From Rapidithrix thailandica (GTDB taxonomy: Bacteria; Bacteroidota; Bacteroidia; Cytophagales; Flammeovirgaceae), in assembly GCF_039710355.1 (NCBI RefSeq), contig NZ_JBDKWZ010000008.1, positions 248,001 to 312,000 on the forward strand: 64,000 nucleotides of DNA, written 5' to 3'. The notes under the pieces were generated by a model. The model worked only from the letters and a program-made list of their open reading frames with translations. It searched no databases and had not been told where the DNA came from. The position numbers and the translations under genes are program-made. Positions 35,755 through 44,676 of this stretch are shown here, in pieces (position 1 is the first letter of the stretch; every line of letters begins with the position of its first letter).

Positions 35755-37865
35755 AAACAAACCGAAGAAATTTTTTAAAAGTCTCCACGGCAGCAGGCGG
35801 AGGCTTGGTGTTGGGTTTTAACTGGCTACAGGCTTGTAATCCGGCTTCCCGGCAAGTATCCGATGCCGTATTTCATCCGAATGCGTTTTTGAAAATCGCA
35901 GCCGATGGCTGGGTGACCTTACAGGCGCCCAACCCTGAAATCGGACAAGGGGTAAAAACCGCATTGCCGCTGATAGTAGCGGAAGAACTGGATGTGGATT
36001 GGGCGATGGTAAAAGTAGAACAAGCCAAACTGGATACGGAGAACTATCAAAGGCAAGTAGCAGGAGGAAGCGGTTCGGTAAGGCATGGTTGGGAAGCATT
36101 GCGCCAGGCAGGAGCCACCGCCAGAGAAATGTTGAAACAGGCGGCTGCCAAAGAGTGGAAGGTGAGCCCGGATGAATGTACCACGGAAAAGGGAGAGGTT
36201 GTGCATACTGCTTCCGGAAAACGTATGCCGTATGGCGAGTTGGTGGAAAAAGCCGTGGCATTGCCCGTGCCGGAAAACCCTCCTTTGAAAGATGTCAAAG
36301 ATTTTCACCTGTTGGGTACTCGTATTCCCAATGTGGACAATCCCAAGATTGTGACCGGAAAGATGGACTATGGGATGGATACCAAACGGGAAGGAATGCT
36401 GATTGCGGTGGTAGCCCGACCTCCGGCATTTGGGCAAAAATTGAAATCGTTTGACGATACGGAAACCAAGAAACTTCCCGGAGTCAAACAAGTGGTCTCC
36501 TTTGATGATAAAGTGGCTGTGTTGGGTACTTCTACCTGGGAGGTGATGAAAGGAAGAGATGCCTTGAAAATCGAATGGACAGAAGACGATCCCCGAGAAA
36601 CGAGCTCCGAGCATCAAAAGGCCTTTGAAGCATTGCTCAAAAATAATTCGGAAAAGCCCAAACGGGACGATGGAAAGGTGGAGGAAGTATTCAAAAAAGG
36701 AAACCGCCTCATCGAAGGAACGTATGAAGCCCCTTTCCTTGCACACAATACTATGGAACCCATGAACTTCTTTGCCGATGTGAAAGAAAATCATGTGGAG
36801 CTTTATGGACCTACACAACTGCCTGCCCATTCCCGCAAGGTAGTGTCGGAAGCCTTGGAAATTCCCGAGGAAAAAATCGAGGTGGGCATGACGCGAATGG
36901 GAGGAGGTTTCGGAAGGCGTCTGGATATTGCCTTTGTAGTAGAAGCCGCTAAAGTTTCACAACTGGCCAAAGCACCTGTAAAAGTGGTGTGGACCCGGGA
37001 AGATGATATGACGGGAGGGTATTATCGACCCGCCGGGATGTATAAATACAGAGCTGCCCTAAAGGACGAGCGCTTGGTAGGATGGCATTTGCAAGCTTCT
37101 GCCATAAATTCCGGCAATGGTACGCGGGAAAATAATTTTCCGGCAGGTGCCGTACAAAACTTCCGGGTGGATTATCACAAGTTGGAATCGCCTATTACCA
37201 CAGGACCTTGGCGGGCCCCCAATCATAATTTTATCGCGTTTTCCGAAGAGTCGTTTGTTGATGAGATAGCTCATTCCCTGAAAAAAGATCCGGTGGCCTT
37301 TCGCCTGGAGTTGTTGGAGGACGCAAAGCAACAACCCATAGGCGAGGTGCAATATGACCCGGATCGTTACAAAGCCGTAGTGCAAAAAGCCGCAGAGATG
37401 GCGGGTTGGGGAACGAAAGCCTTGCCTGAAGGGGTATATCAAGGATTTGCAGCACATTATTCCTTTAGTACCTATGTGGCACAAGTGGCCGAGGTCTCCG
37501 TGCAACAAGGTAAAATAAACGTACACAAAGTGTATTGTGCGGTAGATTGTGGCATCGTAGTGAACCTAAGCGGTGCGGAAACCCAAATAGAGGGAGGGAT
37601 CATGGATGGCTTAGGGCATGCCTTGTACGGAGAATTGACGTTTAAAAATGGAAAAGCGCAGGCGAATAATTTCCATCAGTACCAATTGATGCGCATTCCC
37701 GATGCTCCGGAAATCGAAGTCGCTTTCTTGCAAAACAATGAAAACCCCACCGGCTTGGGTGAACCCGGTCTTCCGCCTATTCCGGCTGCGGTTGCCAACG
37801 CGGTTTTTGCGGCTACCGGTAAGCGTATCCGGAAATTGCCTTTTCGCAAATCCGGACTTGCCTAA
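35751..37865 (+). CDS. iorB: Molybdopterin-binding subunit of IorAB-type hydroxylase (Tat-exported)
   Basis: A 704-residue subunit with a twin-arginine signal (TNRRNFLKVS, followed by a hydrophobic stretch AAGGGLVLGF), predicting export as a folded complex with its iron-sulfur partner. The domains match the aldehyde-oxidase/xanthine-dehydrogenase molybdopterin-binding fold: the glycine-rich MTRMGGGFGRRLD motif, the ATGKRIRKLPF end, and GLGEPGLPP, which contains the expected catalytic Glu. Such enzymes hydroxylate N-heterocycles or aldehydes using water. Substrate is not predictable. The electron acceptor (often a cytochrome c) is not next door. A terminator follows. Confidence 0.9.
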   Translation: MKTNRRNFLKVSTAAGGGLVLGFNWLQACNPASRQVSDAVFHPNAFLKIAADGWVTLQAPNPEIGQGVKTALPLIVAEELDVDWAMVKVEQAKLDTENYQRQVAGGSGSVRHGWEALRQAGATAREMLKQAAAKEWKVSPDECTTEKGEVVHTASGKRMPYGELVEKAVALPVPENPPLKDVKDFHLLGTRIPNVDNPKIVTGKMDYGMDTKREGMLIAVVARPPAFGQKLKSFDDTETKKLPGVKQVVSFDDKVAVLGTSTWEVMKGRDALKIEWTEDDPRETSSEHQKAFEALLKNNSEKPKRDDGKVEEVFKKGNRLIEGTYEAPFLAHNTMEPMNFFADVKENHVELYGPTQLPAHSRKVVSEALEIPEEKIEVGMTRMGGGFGRRLDIAFVVEAAKVSQLAKAPVKVVWTREDDMTGGYYRPAGMYKYRAALKDERLVGWHLQASAINSGNGTRENNFPAGAVQNFRVDYHKLESPITTGPWRAPNHNFIAFSEESFVDEIAHSLKKDPVAFRLELLEDAKQQPIGEVQYDPDRYKAVVQKAAEMAGWGTKALPEGVYQGFAAHYSFSTYVAQVAEVSVQQGKINVHKVYCAVDCGIVVNLSGAETQIEGGIMDGLGHALYGELTFKNGKAQANNFHQYQLMRIPDAPEIEVAFLQNNENPTGLGEPGLPPIPAAVANAVFAATGKRIRKLPFRKSGLA

Positions 37866-37897
37866 AGCAATTTTCCGGTGTTTTTCTTTACAAACGG

Positions 37898-37927
37898 CTC
37901 CCGGTTTTTTCAAGCCGGGAGTTTTTT
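37898..37927 (+). terminator. Rho-independent terminator after iorB
   Basis: Stem CTCCCGG / CCGGGAG with a 10-base loop followed by TTTTTT. Confidence 0.85.
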
Positions 37928-37976
37928 ATGCCGGATTTTGAAAATGATCTGCCAATAAATCATAATTTCTACGATT

Positions 37977-38093
37977 GAAGTGAATTAACCTTTTTCTTTT
38001 TCCTAAATAGCTTTGACTATTCTTTTCAAAAGTGCTTTGATGAGCCGATTTTGATTCCATGTTCGGTCAAAAACTATACGTGTAAACCACTTC
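37977..38093. mobile_element. MITE-like element, copy B
   Basis: A 117-bp non-coding segment bounded by GAAGTGAATTA and TAAACCACTTC. Direct ATT triplets flank it (37974-37976 and 38094-38096). Its interior matches copy A (33836-33996) except for about 45 bases missing near the left end and scattered substitutions. No coding capacity. Same orientation as copy A. Confidence 0.72.
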
Positions 38094-38278
38094 ATTGTAT
38101 AGATTCGTTCTTGTTGAAAATTAACCCTTGAATTTTTATGAAAAAATCCATTGCGATACCGTCAAATAAAGTTTACAATTTGTTCATCTTACTTTTTAGA
38201 TTAATTATCGCTTTCTGTTGAATCTTGCGTAAAATTCAATACCACAAACGGTAATTCACGAAAATAAAACGGATAGTA

Positions 38279-39229
38279 ATGGAATCGGTTTTTATGTTGG
38301 TGGGCTTTTTATTGGCGGGGTACTCAGTAGTTGCAAACGATGTGATTCAAACCTTGGGGACTTTTCTAAGTTCTAACCGCGAACGCCCCTGGTGGGTGCT
38401 ATGGCTTTACTCCGGTGGGATTCTTACCATTGTCTTATTGGCAGGTTGGTTTATGTATGGTGGAGACGTTTCCTATGGCCGTTTAGAGAAAGTGGCGATT
38501 CCTTCTCCCTTTCATTGGTATTATATCCTTCCTCCTTTGGTCTTATTGGTCATTACCCGTTTTGGGATCCCTGTGAGCACCACCTTTCTGATATTGAGCA
38601 TTTTTTCCAGCTCAACTTTGATCGAGAAGATGGTGATCAAATCCCTGTTAGGGTATATCATCGCTTTCGCTTCGGCCATTGTCATTTATCATATTATTGC
38701 CAAACCGGTGGAAAAGTATTTCATAGACACAAAAATTCGTATAAGCGATAAGAAATGGCTGATTTTACAGTGGGTTTCTACCGGCTTTTTATGGAGTCAG
38801 TGGTTGATTCAGGATTTGGCAAATATTTATGTGTTTCTGCCCAGGAATGAAGAGTTTCACCTGTCCTACCTTCTGATGTCCATGGCAGTGCTTTTGGCAA
38901 TTCTTGGATTTATCTATTATTCCCGCGGGGGTGAAATTCAAAAAATTGTCACCTCCAAAACAAACACGACCGATATCCGCTCGGCCACGATCATTGATTT
39001 TATTTATGGGTTAGTCTTGTTGGCTTTTAAGAATATGAGTAATATTCCGATGAGTACCACATGGGTATTTATTGGTTTGCTGGCCGGCCGGGAGTTTGTC
39101 TTTTCTTACAGGTTGAAACTCCATGAGTTGGGCTTGGTATTTCGCTTGGTGCTGAAAGATTTGGGAAAGGTGACTTTGGGAATGTTGGTCAGTATCGGTT
39201 TGGTATATTTGATTTTGTATATTTCTTAA
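38279..39229 (+). CDS. Multipass membrane protein, PiT/Pho-4-like
   Basis: A 316-residue integral membrane protein with about eight to nine hydrophobic segments. Two internal motifs recall the inverted-repeat signature of the PiT inorganic phosphate transporter family: FGIPVSTTFLILS in the first half and NIPMSTTWVFIGLLAG in the second; the N-terminal YSVVANDVIQTLGTF resembles the PiT GANDVANA region. The length is shorter than typical PiT and the second ANDV-like motif is not obvious (LIQDLANIYVFLP may correspond). Phosphate transport is an inference. No PhoU-like gene is adjacent. Closest alternative: an uncharacterised Bacteroidota membrane protein derived from PiT. Confidence 0.6.
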   Translation: MESVFMLVGFLLAGYSVVANDVIQTLGTFLSSNRERPWWVLWLYSGGILTIVLLAGWFMYGGDVSYGRLEKVAIPSPFHWYYILPPLVLLVITRFGIPVSTTFLILSIFSSSTLIEKMVIKSLLGYIIAFASAIVIYHIIAKPVEKYFIDTKIRISDKKWLILQWVSTGFLWSQWLIQDLANIYVFLPRNEEFHLSYLLMSMAVLLAILGFIYYSRGGEIQKIVTSKTNTTDIRSATIIDFIYGLVLLAFKNMSNIPMSTTWVFIGLLAGREFVFSYRLKLHELGLVFRLVLKDLGKVTLGMLVSIGLVYLILYIS

Positions 39230-39248
39230 AGCGTCTGTCAGGCAATGT

Positions 39249-39305
39249 AAACCCCTACACTCACCTTCTTTCTCTATGATGAGAAGTGCTGTAGCGTAGG
39301 GGTTT
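39249..39305. terminator. Convergent hairpin between PiT-like and DUF3298 genes
   Basis: AAACCCCTAC and GTAGGGGTTT form a 10-bp stem with a 37-base loop between convergent genes. No strong T run, so moderate support. Confidence 0.4.
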
Positions 39306-39312
39306 GTAGTGC

Positions 39313-40104
39313 TTAATACTGTTTCTTAATTACACCTTCTAGTTCCGAATAAGGAATGAATACCTTTGTCGGGCCCAGTGCATACGGAGCGATTTCATAA
39401 CTGTTATAGTACAAATAAATTCCCTCTTTGGTACAAGCGAAGTTCTTAGCCATTTTAAATTTGTTTTCATCCCAGAAAAAACCTGCAGTTTTCAAGTCTG
39501 CCTCGGGTTTCAAAAAACGGGCTTTCCTGAATTTCAATTCGGCAATTTCTGAAAAACGGGCCATGTCTGAAACGATATCTTCAATAGAGAGTGTTTTTAA
39601 CTGAGTCAAATCAATATTGATATACTTGACAAAGCTGTTGGGATGAGCGCCTCCTGTAAAAGCATCGGAGAAAACATTGAGCGTGATCAATTGAGGCGAT
39701 TCATAGATGACATCAATGTCGAGGTGTATATACCATTGTTGGGGAGAGTCAGGGAACTCATGGTGAAAGGCCGCATATTCTTTTAAAAAGGCCGCTGCTT
39801 GGGCTTTTAAATTGCCCGGAGTCTGTTGGTTTTCTGGTGAAGAGCTTTTCAAATTTTCTTCAAGGGCTGTGTTTACCACCTGGTTCAATACTTCACCGGC
39901 CTTGTTTGGCCCTCCTTTAAACTCGGGGTATTCTACCGTGACTTGGGCGCAAGGCTGATCGGGTTGTTGACAATCCCCTTCCTTTTCTTCCCATTGTTGA
40001 AGGGTGTATTTTACTGCTGAGTTTGCATGTTCGTTTTTTTGTGAATTACAGCTGAAAAGTAAAGTCAAAAATGCTGCAATCCAGTAGTGGGTTTGGTTTC
40101 TCAT
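39313..40104 (-). CDS. DUF3298/DUF4163-type lipoprotein
   Basis: A 263-residue predicted lipoprotein (MRNQTHYWIAAFLTLLFSC, Cys19). The order of motifs matches RsiV/PdaC-like proteins: an N-terminal DUF4163-like beta domain (VTVEYPEFKGGPNKAGEVLNQ, then LDIDVIYESPQLITLNVFSDAF) followed by the DUF3298 core (FTGGAHPNSFVKYINIDL, then FWDENKFKMAKNFACTKEGIYLYYNSYEIAPYA in part). In other phyla these domains occur in anti-sigma factors and deacetylase-associated envelope proteins. No sigma factor is adjacent here. Function unknown. Confidence 0.75.
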   Translation of the reverse strand: MRNQTHYWIAAFLTLLFSCNSQKNEHANSAVKYTLQQWEEKEGDCQQPDQPCAQVTVEYPEFKGGPNKAGEVLNQVVNTALEENLKSSSPENQQTPGNLKAQAAAFLKEYAAFHHEFPDSPQQWYIHLDIDVIYESPQLITLNVFSDAFTGGAHPNSFVKYINIDLTQLKTLSIEDIVSDMARFSEIAELKFRKARFLKPEADLKTAGFFWDENKFKMAKNFACTKEGIYLYYNSYEIAPYALGPTKVFIPYSELEGVIKKQY

Positions 40105-40553
40105 CTTATTAGGTTTTAGCAGGGTTTTATGTATATAAATATAAAAAAGTTTTTCCGGTGAAGGACCTGTAAGAAGGAAGAGTCGTACCTTTCTAAAAGG
40201 CTGGTCCTAAGTTGTAGTAACGGGAACCTCAGCGGCATAGGTTTTTCGCGAGTAAGCCAGGCAAAAATCAGCTTGGTGTTTTCCGTATACAAAATAAGAT
40301 AATCTGCGGAAATTTGACGAATGTTTTTACATAAGTTTCTTTCAAAAACAAGAACGGAATAGCAACTTGAGCTTCTTGTTTGATAACAAAGATATAAGTC
40401 CGTAATCTTGTTGAATAATCAAAAAATCAATTTACATTTGATGATATTTTCGAATGTGAAATATGTTTGAAATTCGAGGGGGTTGCTTTACTGCAATCCA
40501 TCTACGCCAAATGCCAAATTGCCATTTACAACACATAGTACAAGCCAAAAAAT
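40105..40553. other. Divergent intergenic region with sdaAA promoter
   Basis: A 449-base gap. A full promoter for the plus-strand serine dehydratase is seen at 40411-40440. A minus-strand TATCTTTG at 40387-40394 could serve the lipoprotein gene but lies 283 bases from its start. Confidence 0.5.
40411..40440 (+). promoter_or_regulatory. sdaAA promoter (TTG-N19-TACATTTG)
   Basis: TTG (40411-40413) is followed after exactly 19 bases by TACATTTG (40433-40440), the Bacteroidota consensus. It is 114 bases before the sdaAA start, giving a long leader. Confidence 0.7.
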
Positions 40554-41468
40554 ATGAATCTATTATTTGAAAATTTTCTAGGATGGAAAGCTTACTGTGA
40601 GGAGAACAGTGTGCCTTTGTATGAACCTGTATTGCAATATGAAATAGAACAAAAGGGACGAACGGAAGAAGAAATATGGGAGGGCTTAGCCAAGGCGTAT
40701 CAAGTGATGAAGGAAGCCGTGCAAACGGGCTTGAAAGAAGATATGAAGTCGATTAGCGGGATGATTGATAATGGAGGTAAGAAAGTCTACCAATCGGAAA
40801 TAACGGTATTGTCTCCGGAGTTTACCCGCTTGATCTCCAGGGCGCTGGCGGCCAAGGAAGTCAATGCCTGTATGGGACGGGTGGTGGCGGCTCCTACAGC
40901 GGGGGCATCCGGAATATTGCCCGGAGTACTTACCACATTGCAAGAAATTCATCGGTTGGATGATCAAAAACTACAAAAAGCGCTGTTGGTGTCTGCGGGG
41001 ATCGCCTTGGTAATTGAACAAAATGCATCCTTGGCCGGAGCGGTAGGAGGTTGCCAAGCCGAAACGGGAAGTGCTGCAGCCATGGCTTCCGGGGCGATCG
41101 TCTTTGCCTTGGGAGGCTCTATTGATCAGGTATTTAATGCTGTGGCCATTACCATTCAGTGTATGTTGGGCTTGGTTTGTGACCCGGTTGCCGGATTGGT
41201 GGAAGTGCCTTGTGTCGTCCGCAATGCCAGTGCCGCGGCCATTGCCAATTCTTCCGCACAAATCGCCCTTTCTCATGTAAATGCCGTGATCCCGGTGGAC
41301 GAATGTGTGCAAGCCATGGGAGAAGTAGGCCAAAGTATGGAAGACCGCTACAAGGAAACTGCCATGGGTGGCTTGGCCAATACCTTGACCGGTAAAAGAA
41401 TTGCAAAACGCGTATTGATTTCTGATATCGATATTTTGGAAGAAGAAGACGGAGATGAAACGACCTAA
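40554..41468 (+). CDS. sdaAA: L-serine ammonia-lyase, iron-sulfur-dependent, alpha subunit
   Basis: A 304-residue subunit of the [4Fe-4S] serine dehydratase that deaminates L-serine to pyruvate. Motifs typical of the alpha chain are intact: MGRVVAAPTAGASGILPGVL, GGCQAETGSAAAMASGA (Cys167), and LVCDPVAGLVEVPCVVRN (Cys209 and Cys220), the cluster ligands. The beta subunit (SdaAB) normally encoded beside it in two-subunit systems is not next door. The C-terminus is alpha-only, so a beta gene is expected elsewhere. Preceded by a consensus promoter. Confidence 0.93.
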   Translation: MNLLFENFLGWKAYCEENSVPLYEPVLQYEIEQKGRTEEEIWEGLAKAYQVMKEAVQTGLKEDMKSISGMIDNGGKKVYQSEITVLSPEFTRLISRALAAKEVNACMGRVVAAPTAGASGILPGVLTTLQEIHRLDDQKLQKALLVSAGIALVIEQNASLAGAVGGCQAETGSAAAMASGAIVFALGGSIDQVFNAVAITIQCMLGLVCDPVAGLVEVPCVVRNASAAAIANSSAQIALSHVNAVIPVDECVQAMGEVGQSMEDRYKETAMGGLANTLTGKRIAKRVLISDIDILEEEDGDETT

Positions 41469-41818
41469 ATGCTTTGTAGGAGAATAGCTTGCTTGCCAGG
41501 CCTAGGTATATAGGATTGTTTATAGATGGTGATTAGCACTTGGATTTGTAGTGCCGGTTACCATTTTTTGTTGAGGCGAATAGCTTTATTTGTTTGAAAA
41601 CCTGGCTTTTATAAGAGAAAAAACAGCGAATAAAGGAACTTTTTAAAAATAACGGAAAAGGAGTAATTATCTCCGGGTAATATTATTTAAAGTAGTTTGG
41701 TTTGTATTATTATTTTGTATATTTATAATAGGTACTTTAGGGTATTACATTCTTGAAATTCTAAAAAAGGGAAGAACTTATTATTATCTTAAATTAACTT
41801 ATACACTAATTTTTCCCT
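41469..41818. other. Intergenic region, no recognised feature
   Basis: A 350-base AT-rich gap. No terminator with T run, promoter match or decayed gene was found. Confidence 0.4.
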
Positions 41819-42313
41819 ATGAACTCCCCAAAATTGCTCATCTATGGCTATGGTGACCCTACTCTGAGCTATGGTAAAATTACTCATGAACTTTGTGCGC
41901 GTTTAGAACATTGGCTCCGGAATTCAACTTGGAACGATGGTAAAATCGAACAAAATCACCACTTTCATTTAGAAGATATCGAAACGATTTGCAGTTACGA
42001 TATTGTTATTTTTGTTTGCGGAGCAAAAGGTGAATACTTTCACTATATCTGCTCTGAAGTAGTCCCTGCCCACACTTTACCGATCTCTATGGAAGAAATT
42101 CGCCCCGGTGAAGTACTGCATTTGTGCAGTAAGTTTTATTCTTGTTGTCCGAAAGCTTTTCAGGTCTTAATAAAAGACCCGGTTTTCCCTGTACCGGAGT
42201 TAGAGCCTCAGACGACCTCGTTGGAACAAATTTTTGATTTTTTTAAACATTTGCTTTGGGTGGTCCGGGACAATTGGAAACCAGGCAACCGGTCTGTGTT
42301 TGCGAACTTTTGA
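41819..42313 (+). CDS. Hydrogenase-maturation-protease-like protein (orphan)
   Basis: A 164-residue protein that resembles HyaD/HybD/HoxW-type endopeptidases, which trim the C-terminus of NiFe-hydrogenase large subunits. The opening LLIYGYGDPTLSYGKITHEL parallels GxGNxxxxDDGxG-type starts; the strand SYDIVIFVCGAKG, the AHTLPISMEEI segment (His85 at the metal-ligand position) and the C-terminal CPKAFQVLIKDPVF follow in the family order. The usual second DD/E metal pair is not obvious: a D is present at 13, an E at 24, but the strand-2 Asp appears as Cys67. No hydrogenase structural gene is nearby. Either a divergent protease or a repurposed fold. Family moderate. Confidence 0.58.
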   Translation: MNSPKLLIYGYGDPTLSYGKITHELCARLEHWLRNSTWNDGKIEQNHHFHLEDIETICSYDIVIFVCGAKGEYFHYICSEVVPAHTLPISMEEIRPGEVLHLCSKFYSCCPKAFQVLIKDPVFPVPELEPQTTSLEQIFDFFKHLLWVVRDNWKPGNRSVFANF

Positions 42314-42580
42314 TGAGTGTATGAGTCGAATACACTCCCAAATTTAATTCCGCTATTTTTTCTGATCCTTGGATGGTTTTATCAGGTGACTCTATACTTC
42401 TGATAAACTCTTTTATTCATGTAATGGAGAGTTTTTGGAGTGAAGAAACTTTTACTGGAGTGAAAGGTCTGAAAAAGCCTCCGAGGATTTGCTTTGCCGG
42501 GAATTTGTCTTGGAAGATGAATTTTTGAATAAAAATTTTATTAACTTCTGAGCCATAACACCAGCCCCCAAATGTAAAAT

Positions 42581-44218
42581 ATGCTCAAATTTTTAACCCG
42601 TCATTACGTATTTTTCAGTTTATTGCTACTCGTTGGTGCCATTGCCGGGTATTCCTTTCTTTATGCCGATCAATATGTAAGCCGGTGGATGGGAGCTAAA
42701 CTGACGGGTTATATTAACCAACACCCTTCCAATCGCTATGCTTGTAAAATTGGCGAGCTGGAGGTGAGTCTTTGGAAGGCTTCTATTGACTTGAATGAGA
42801 TTCATATCTATCCCAAAGATTCCTTAAAGTGGCATCATCAGAGCCGGGGGAATTATGTTTTCGACAAAATCCGTGTGGAAGGATGGGCTTGGTGGGAGCT
42901 ATTTACTCAAAAAAAAATATATGTTGAGAGTTTGACCGTGCAAGGAGCAAAGTGCATATTTTTTCTGGAAGATTCACTGAAAGTCAAAGGATTAACCGGG
43001 GAGAAAGCCCTATGGGAAGAGTATCTCAAAGCCATTTCCATCGGCCAACTGGCCATTCACGGTTTTAACGGAGCGTGTTATCAGGCCCAACACGAGGAAG
43101 AATTGCTATACCAAGTGGATTCTATGTATGCGGAGATTCAAGGTGTGCATAGGGAAATTCAGGGCAATAATGAAGAAGTCAGGTACGAACAAATGTATGT
43201 AAAGCTTAACCGGTTTACAGCGAACAGTTTGCCGGATCATCATCTAGAAGTAAAGAATATAGAAGTGAATTCCCAAAAACGTACGTTGACGATGGAGGAT
43301 CTGCTGCTACAACCTCGCTTGGGCAAAAAGGCCTTCAACCGTCAATTGATCAGGCAAAAAGATTGGATACAGGCTTATTTTTCAAAAATCCGCTTACAGG
43401 GCTTTCATCCGAAAACATGGAGGCATATATCAATGATACAGGTGGTTCGACCTACTGTGAGCATCTACCGGGATCGGAATTTACCTTCGCCCAGAGGGTA
43501 TAAACCGTTGCCGTCTCAGTTACTCAGAGAAATGGATGTGTCCTTTGCTATTGACTCTATTCGTATACGCCAGGGGGGGGTTGTGTATGAAGAAGTAGCC
43601 AAAGGGAAGAGCTCCCCTGGGCAAATTGCATTTTCTGCAGTAAATGCCTTGGGAAAACATTTAACCAATATACCGCAAGTGGGTAAGGCACTTGCGCTAC
43701 AGAAAGAGGTTTCTCCCAAAGCCTTTACTTTGACGGCCAGTGGAAAAGTGTTAGGAGAGGGGAGGATGTATGCTTCTTTGCAGGTTCCTGTATTTCAGGA
43801 GAATAATCAATTTGAATTGACCGGGAAAATTACCGGTTTGAACAAGCATATGCTGAATCCTGTACTTGAGCCTTTGGCCTCTGTGCGCTTACAGTCGGGT
43901 AGGTTTCGATCCATTAATTTCCATTTTATAGCGGATGAACACCGGGCACGAGGTCGTTTAAAAGCTGATTACGAGGAACTGAAGATTGTCCTCTTTAAAC
44001 AGAAGGCAAAAGGTGTGCAAAAACGACGGTTGGCTTCTTTCTTAGCCAATCAGGTAATTATCCGGAATAAGAACCTTTTGGGTTCCAAAGGGTTTCATTT
44101 GGGAACCATTGCCGTAGCGCGCAACAAAGAACGCTCCTTGTTTCATTATATCTGGGGGGCAGTAAAAGAAGGGATTATGACAAGCATTGTCAAAAGCAAA
44201 GGCAATAAGAAGAAATAA
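42581..44218 (+). CDS. AsmA-like envelope protein
   Basis: A 545-residue protein with an N-terminal signal anchor (residues 10-29, VFFSLLLLVGAIAGYSFLYA) and a large extracytoplasmic domain. The pattern of paired beta segments (IGELEVSLWKASIDLNEIHIYP, IRVEGWAWWELFTQKKIYVESL, IRLQGFHPKTWRH) and the KAISIGQLAIHGFNG type repeats resemble AsmA/DUF748 proteins, which are implicated in lipid transport between membranes. The C-terminal AVARNKERSLFHYIWGAVKEGIMTS looks like the cap of such proteins. Exact family uncertain. Its 3' end lies against the rplT terminator. Confidence 0.6.
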   Translation: MLKFLTRHYVFFSLLLLVGAIAGYSFLYADQYVSRWMGAKLTGYINQHPSNRYACKIGELEVSLWKASIDLNEIHIYPKDSLKWHHQSRGNYVFDKIRVEGWAWWELFTQKKIYVESLTVQGAKCIFFLEDSLKVKGLTGEKALWEEYLKAISIGQLAIHGFNGACYQAQHEEELLYQVDSMYAEIQGVHREIQGNNEEVRYEQMYVKLNRFTANSLPDHHLEVKNIEVNSQKRTLTMEDLLLQPRLGKKAFNRQLIRQKDWIQAYFSKIRLQGFHPKTWRHISMIQVVRPTVSIYRDRNLPSPRGYKPLPSQLLREMDVSFAIDSIRIRQGGVVYEEVAKGKSSPGQIAFSAVNALGKHLTNIPQVGKALALQKEVSPKAFTLTASGKVLGEGRMYASLQVPVFQENNQFELTGKITGLNKHMLNPVLEPLASVRLQSGRFRSINFHFIADEHRARGRLKADYEELKIVLFKQKAKGVQKRRLASFLANQVIIRNKNLLGSKGFHLGTIAVARNKERSLFHYIWGAVKEGIMTSIVKSKGNKKK

Positions 44219-44241
44219 AAAAGGGAGCTATTTTGCTCCCT
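44216..44241 (-). terminator. Rho-independent terminator after rplT
   Basis: On the minus strand AGGGAGC / GCTCCCT forms a 7-bp stem with a 6-base loop, followed by TTTTTTATTT. It directly follows the rplT stop, and its end overlaps the stop codon of the convergent AsmA-like gene. Confidence 0.85.
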
Positions 44242-44266
44242 GTCGCTCTTGAATAGAGAAAATGTC

Positions 44267-44611
44267 TTATTTTACTTTCTCAACTACAGCTTTGAAGGCT
44301 TCAGGGTGGTGCATTGCCAAGTCAGCCAATACCTTGCGGTTCAACTCAACTCCTGCTGCATTTGCCTTGCCAATAAACTGAGAGTAAGAAAGTCCATGCT
44401 GACGCACTCCTGCATTGATTCTTTGAATCCAAAGAGAACGGAACTCTCTTTTCTTGTTTTTTCGGTCTCTGTAAGCATACTGAAGACCCTTTTCAACCGC
44501 GTTTTTAGCTACGGTCCACACGTTTTTTCTTCTTCCCCAGTAGCCTTTGGCTAATTTCAAGATCTTCTTCCTTCTTGTTCTTGACGCTACCGAATTAACT
44601 GATCTAGGCAT
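44267..44611 (-). CDS. rplT: Large ribosomal subunit protein bL20
   Basis: A 114-residue L20 protein, full length. MPRSVNSVASRTRRKKILKL and the central YRDRKNKKREFRSLWIQRINAG are diagnostic. L20 is needed early in 50S assembly. It is 65 bases downstream of rpmI on the same strand and closed by a hairpin terminator. Confidence 0.98.
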   Translation of the reverse strand: MPRSVNSVASRTRRKKILKLAKGYWGRRKNVWTVAKNAVEKGLQYAYRDRKNKKREFRSLWIQRINAGVRQHGLSYSQFIGKANAAGVELNRKVLADLAMHHPEAFKAVVEKVK

Positions 44612-44676
44612 TTTTATTTATGGTTTAAAACGTTGAAGACTAATTTTTTCGATCACAAAGTCCTTTAATACAGGGC

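Larger units (their letters stand above)
37866..38278. other. Intergenic region with terminator and MITE-like element
   Basis: A 413-base gap that holds the iorB terminator and MITE-like copy B. The remaining part has no supported promoter match for the downstream membrane protein. Confidence 0.5.

Noticed and set aside
42314..42340. Hairpin GAGTGTAT / ATACACTC after the hydrogenase-protease-like gene
   Set aside because: An 8-bp stem without an adjacent T run; not called as a terminator.
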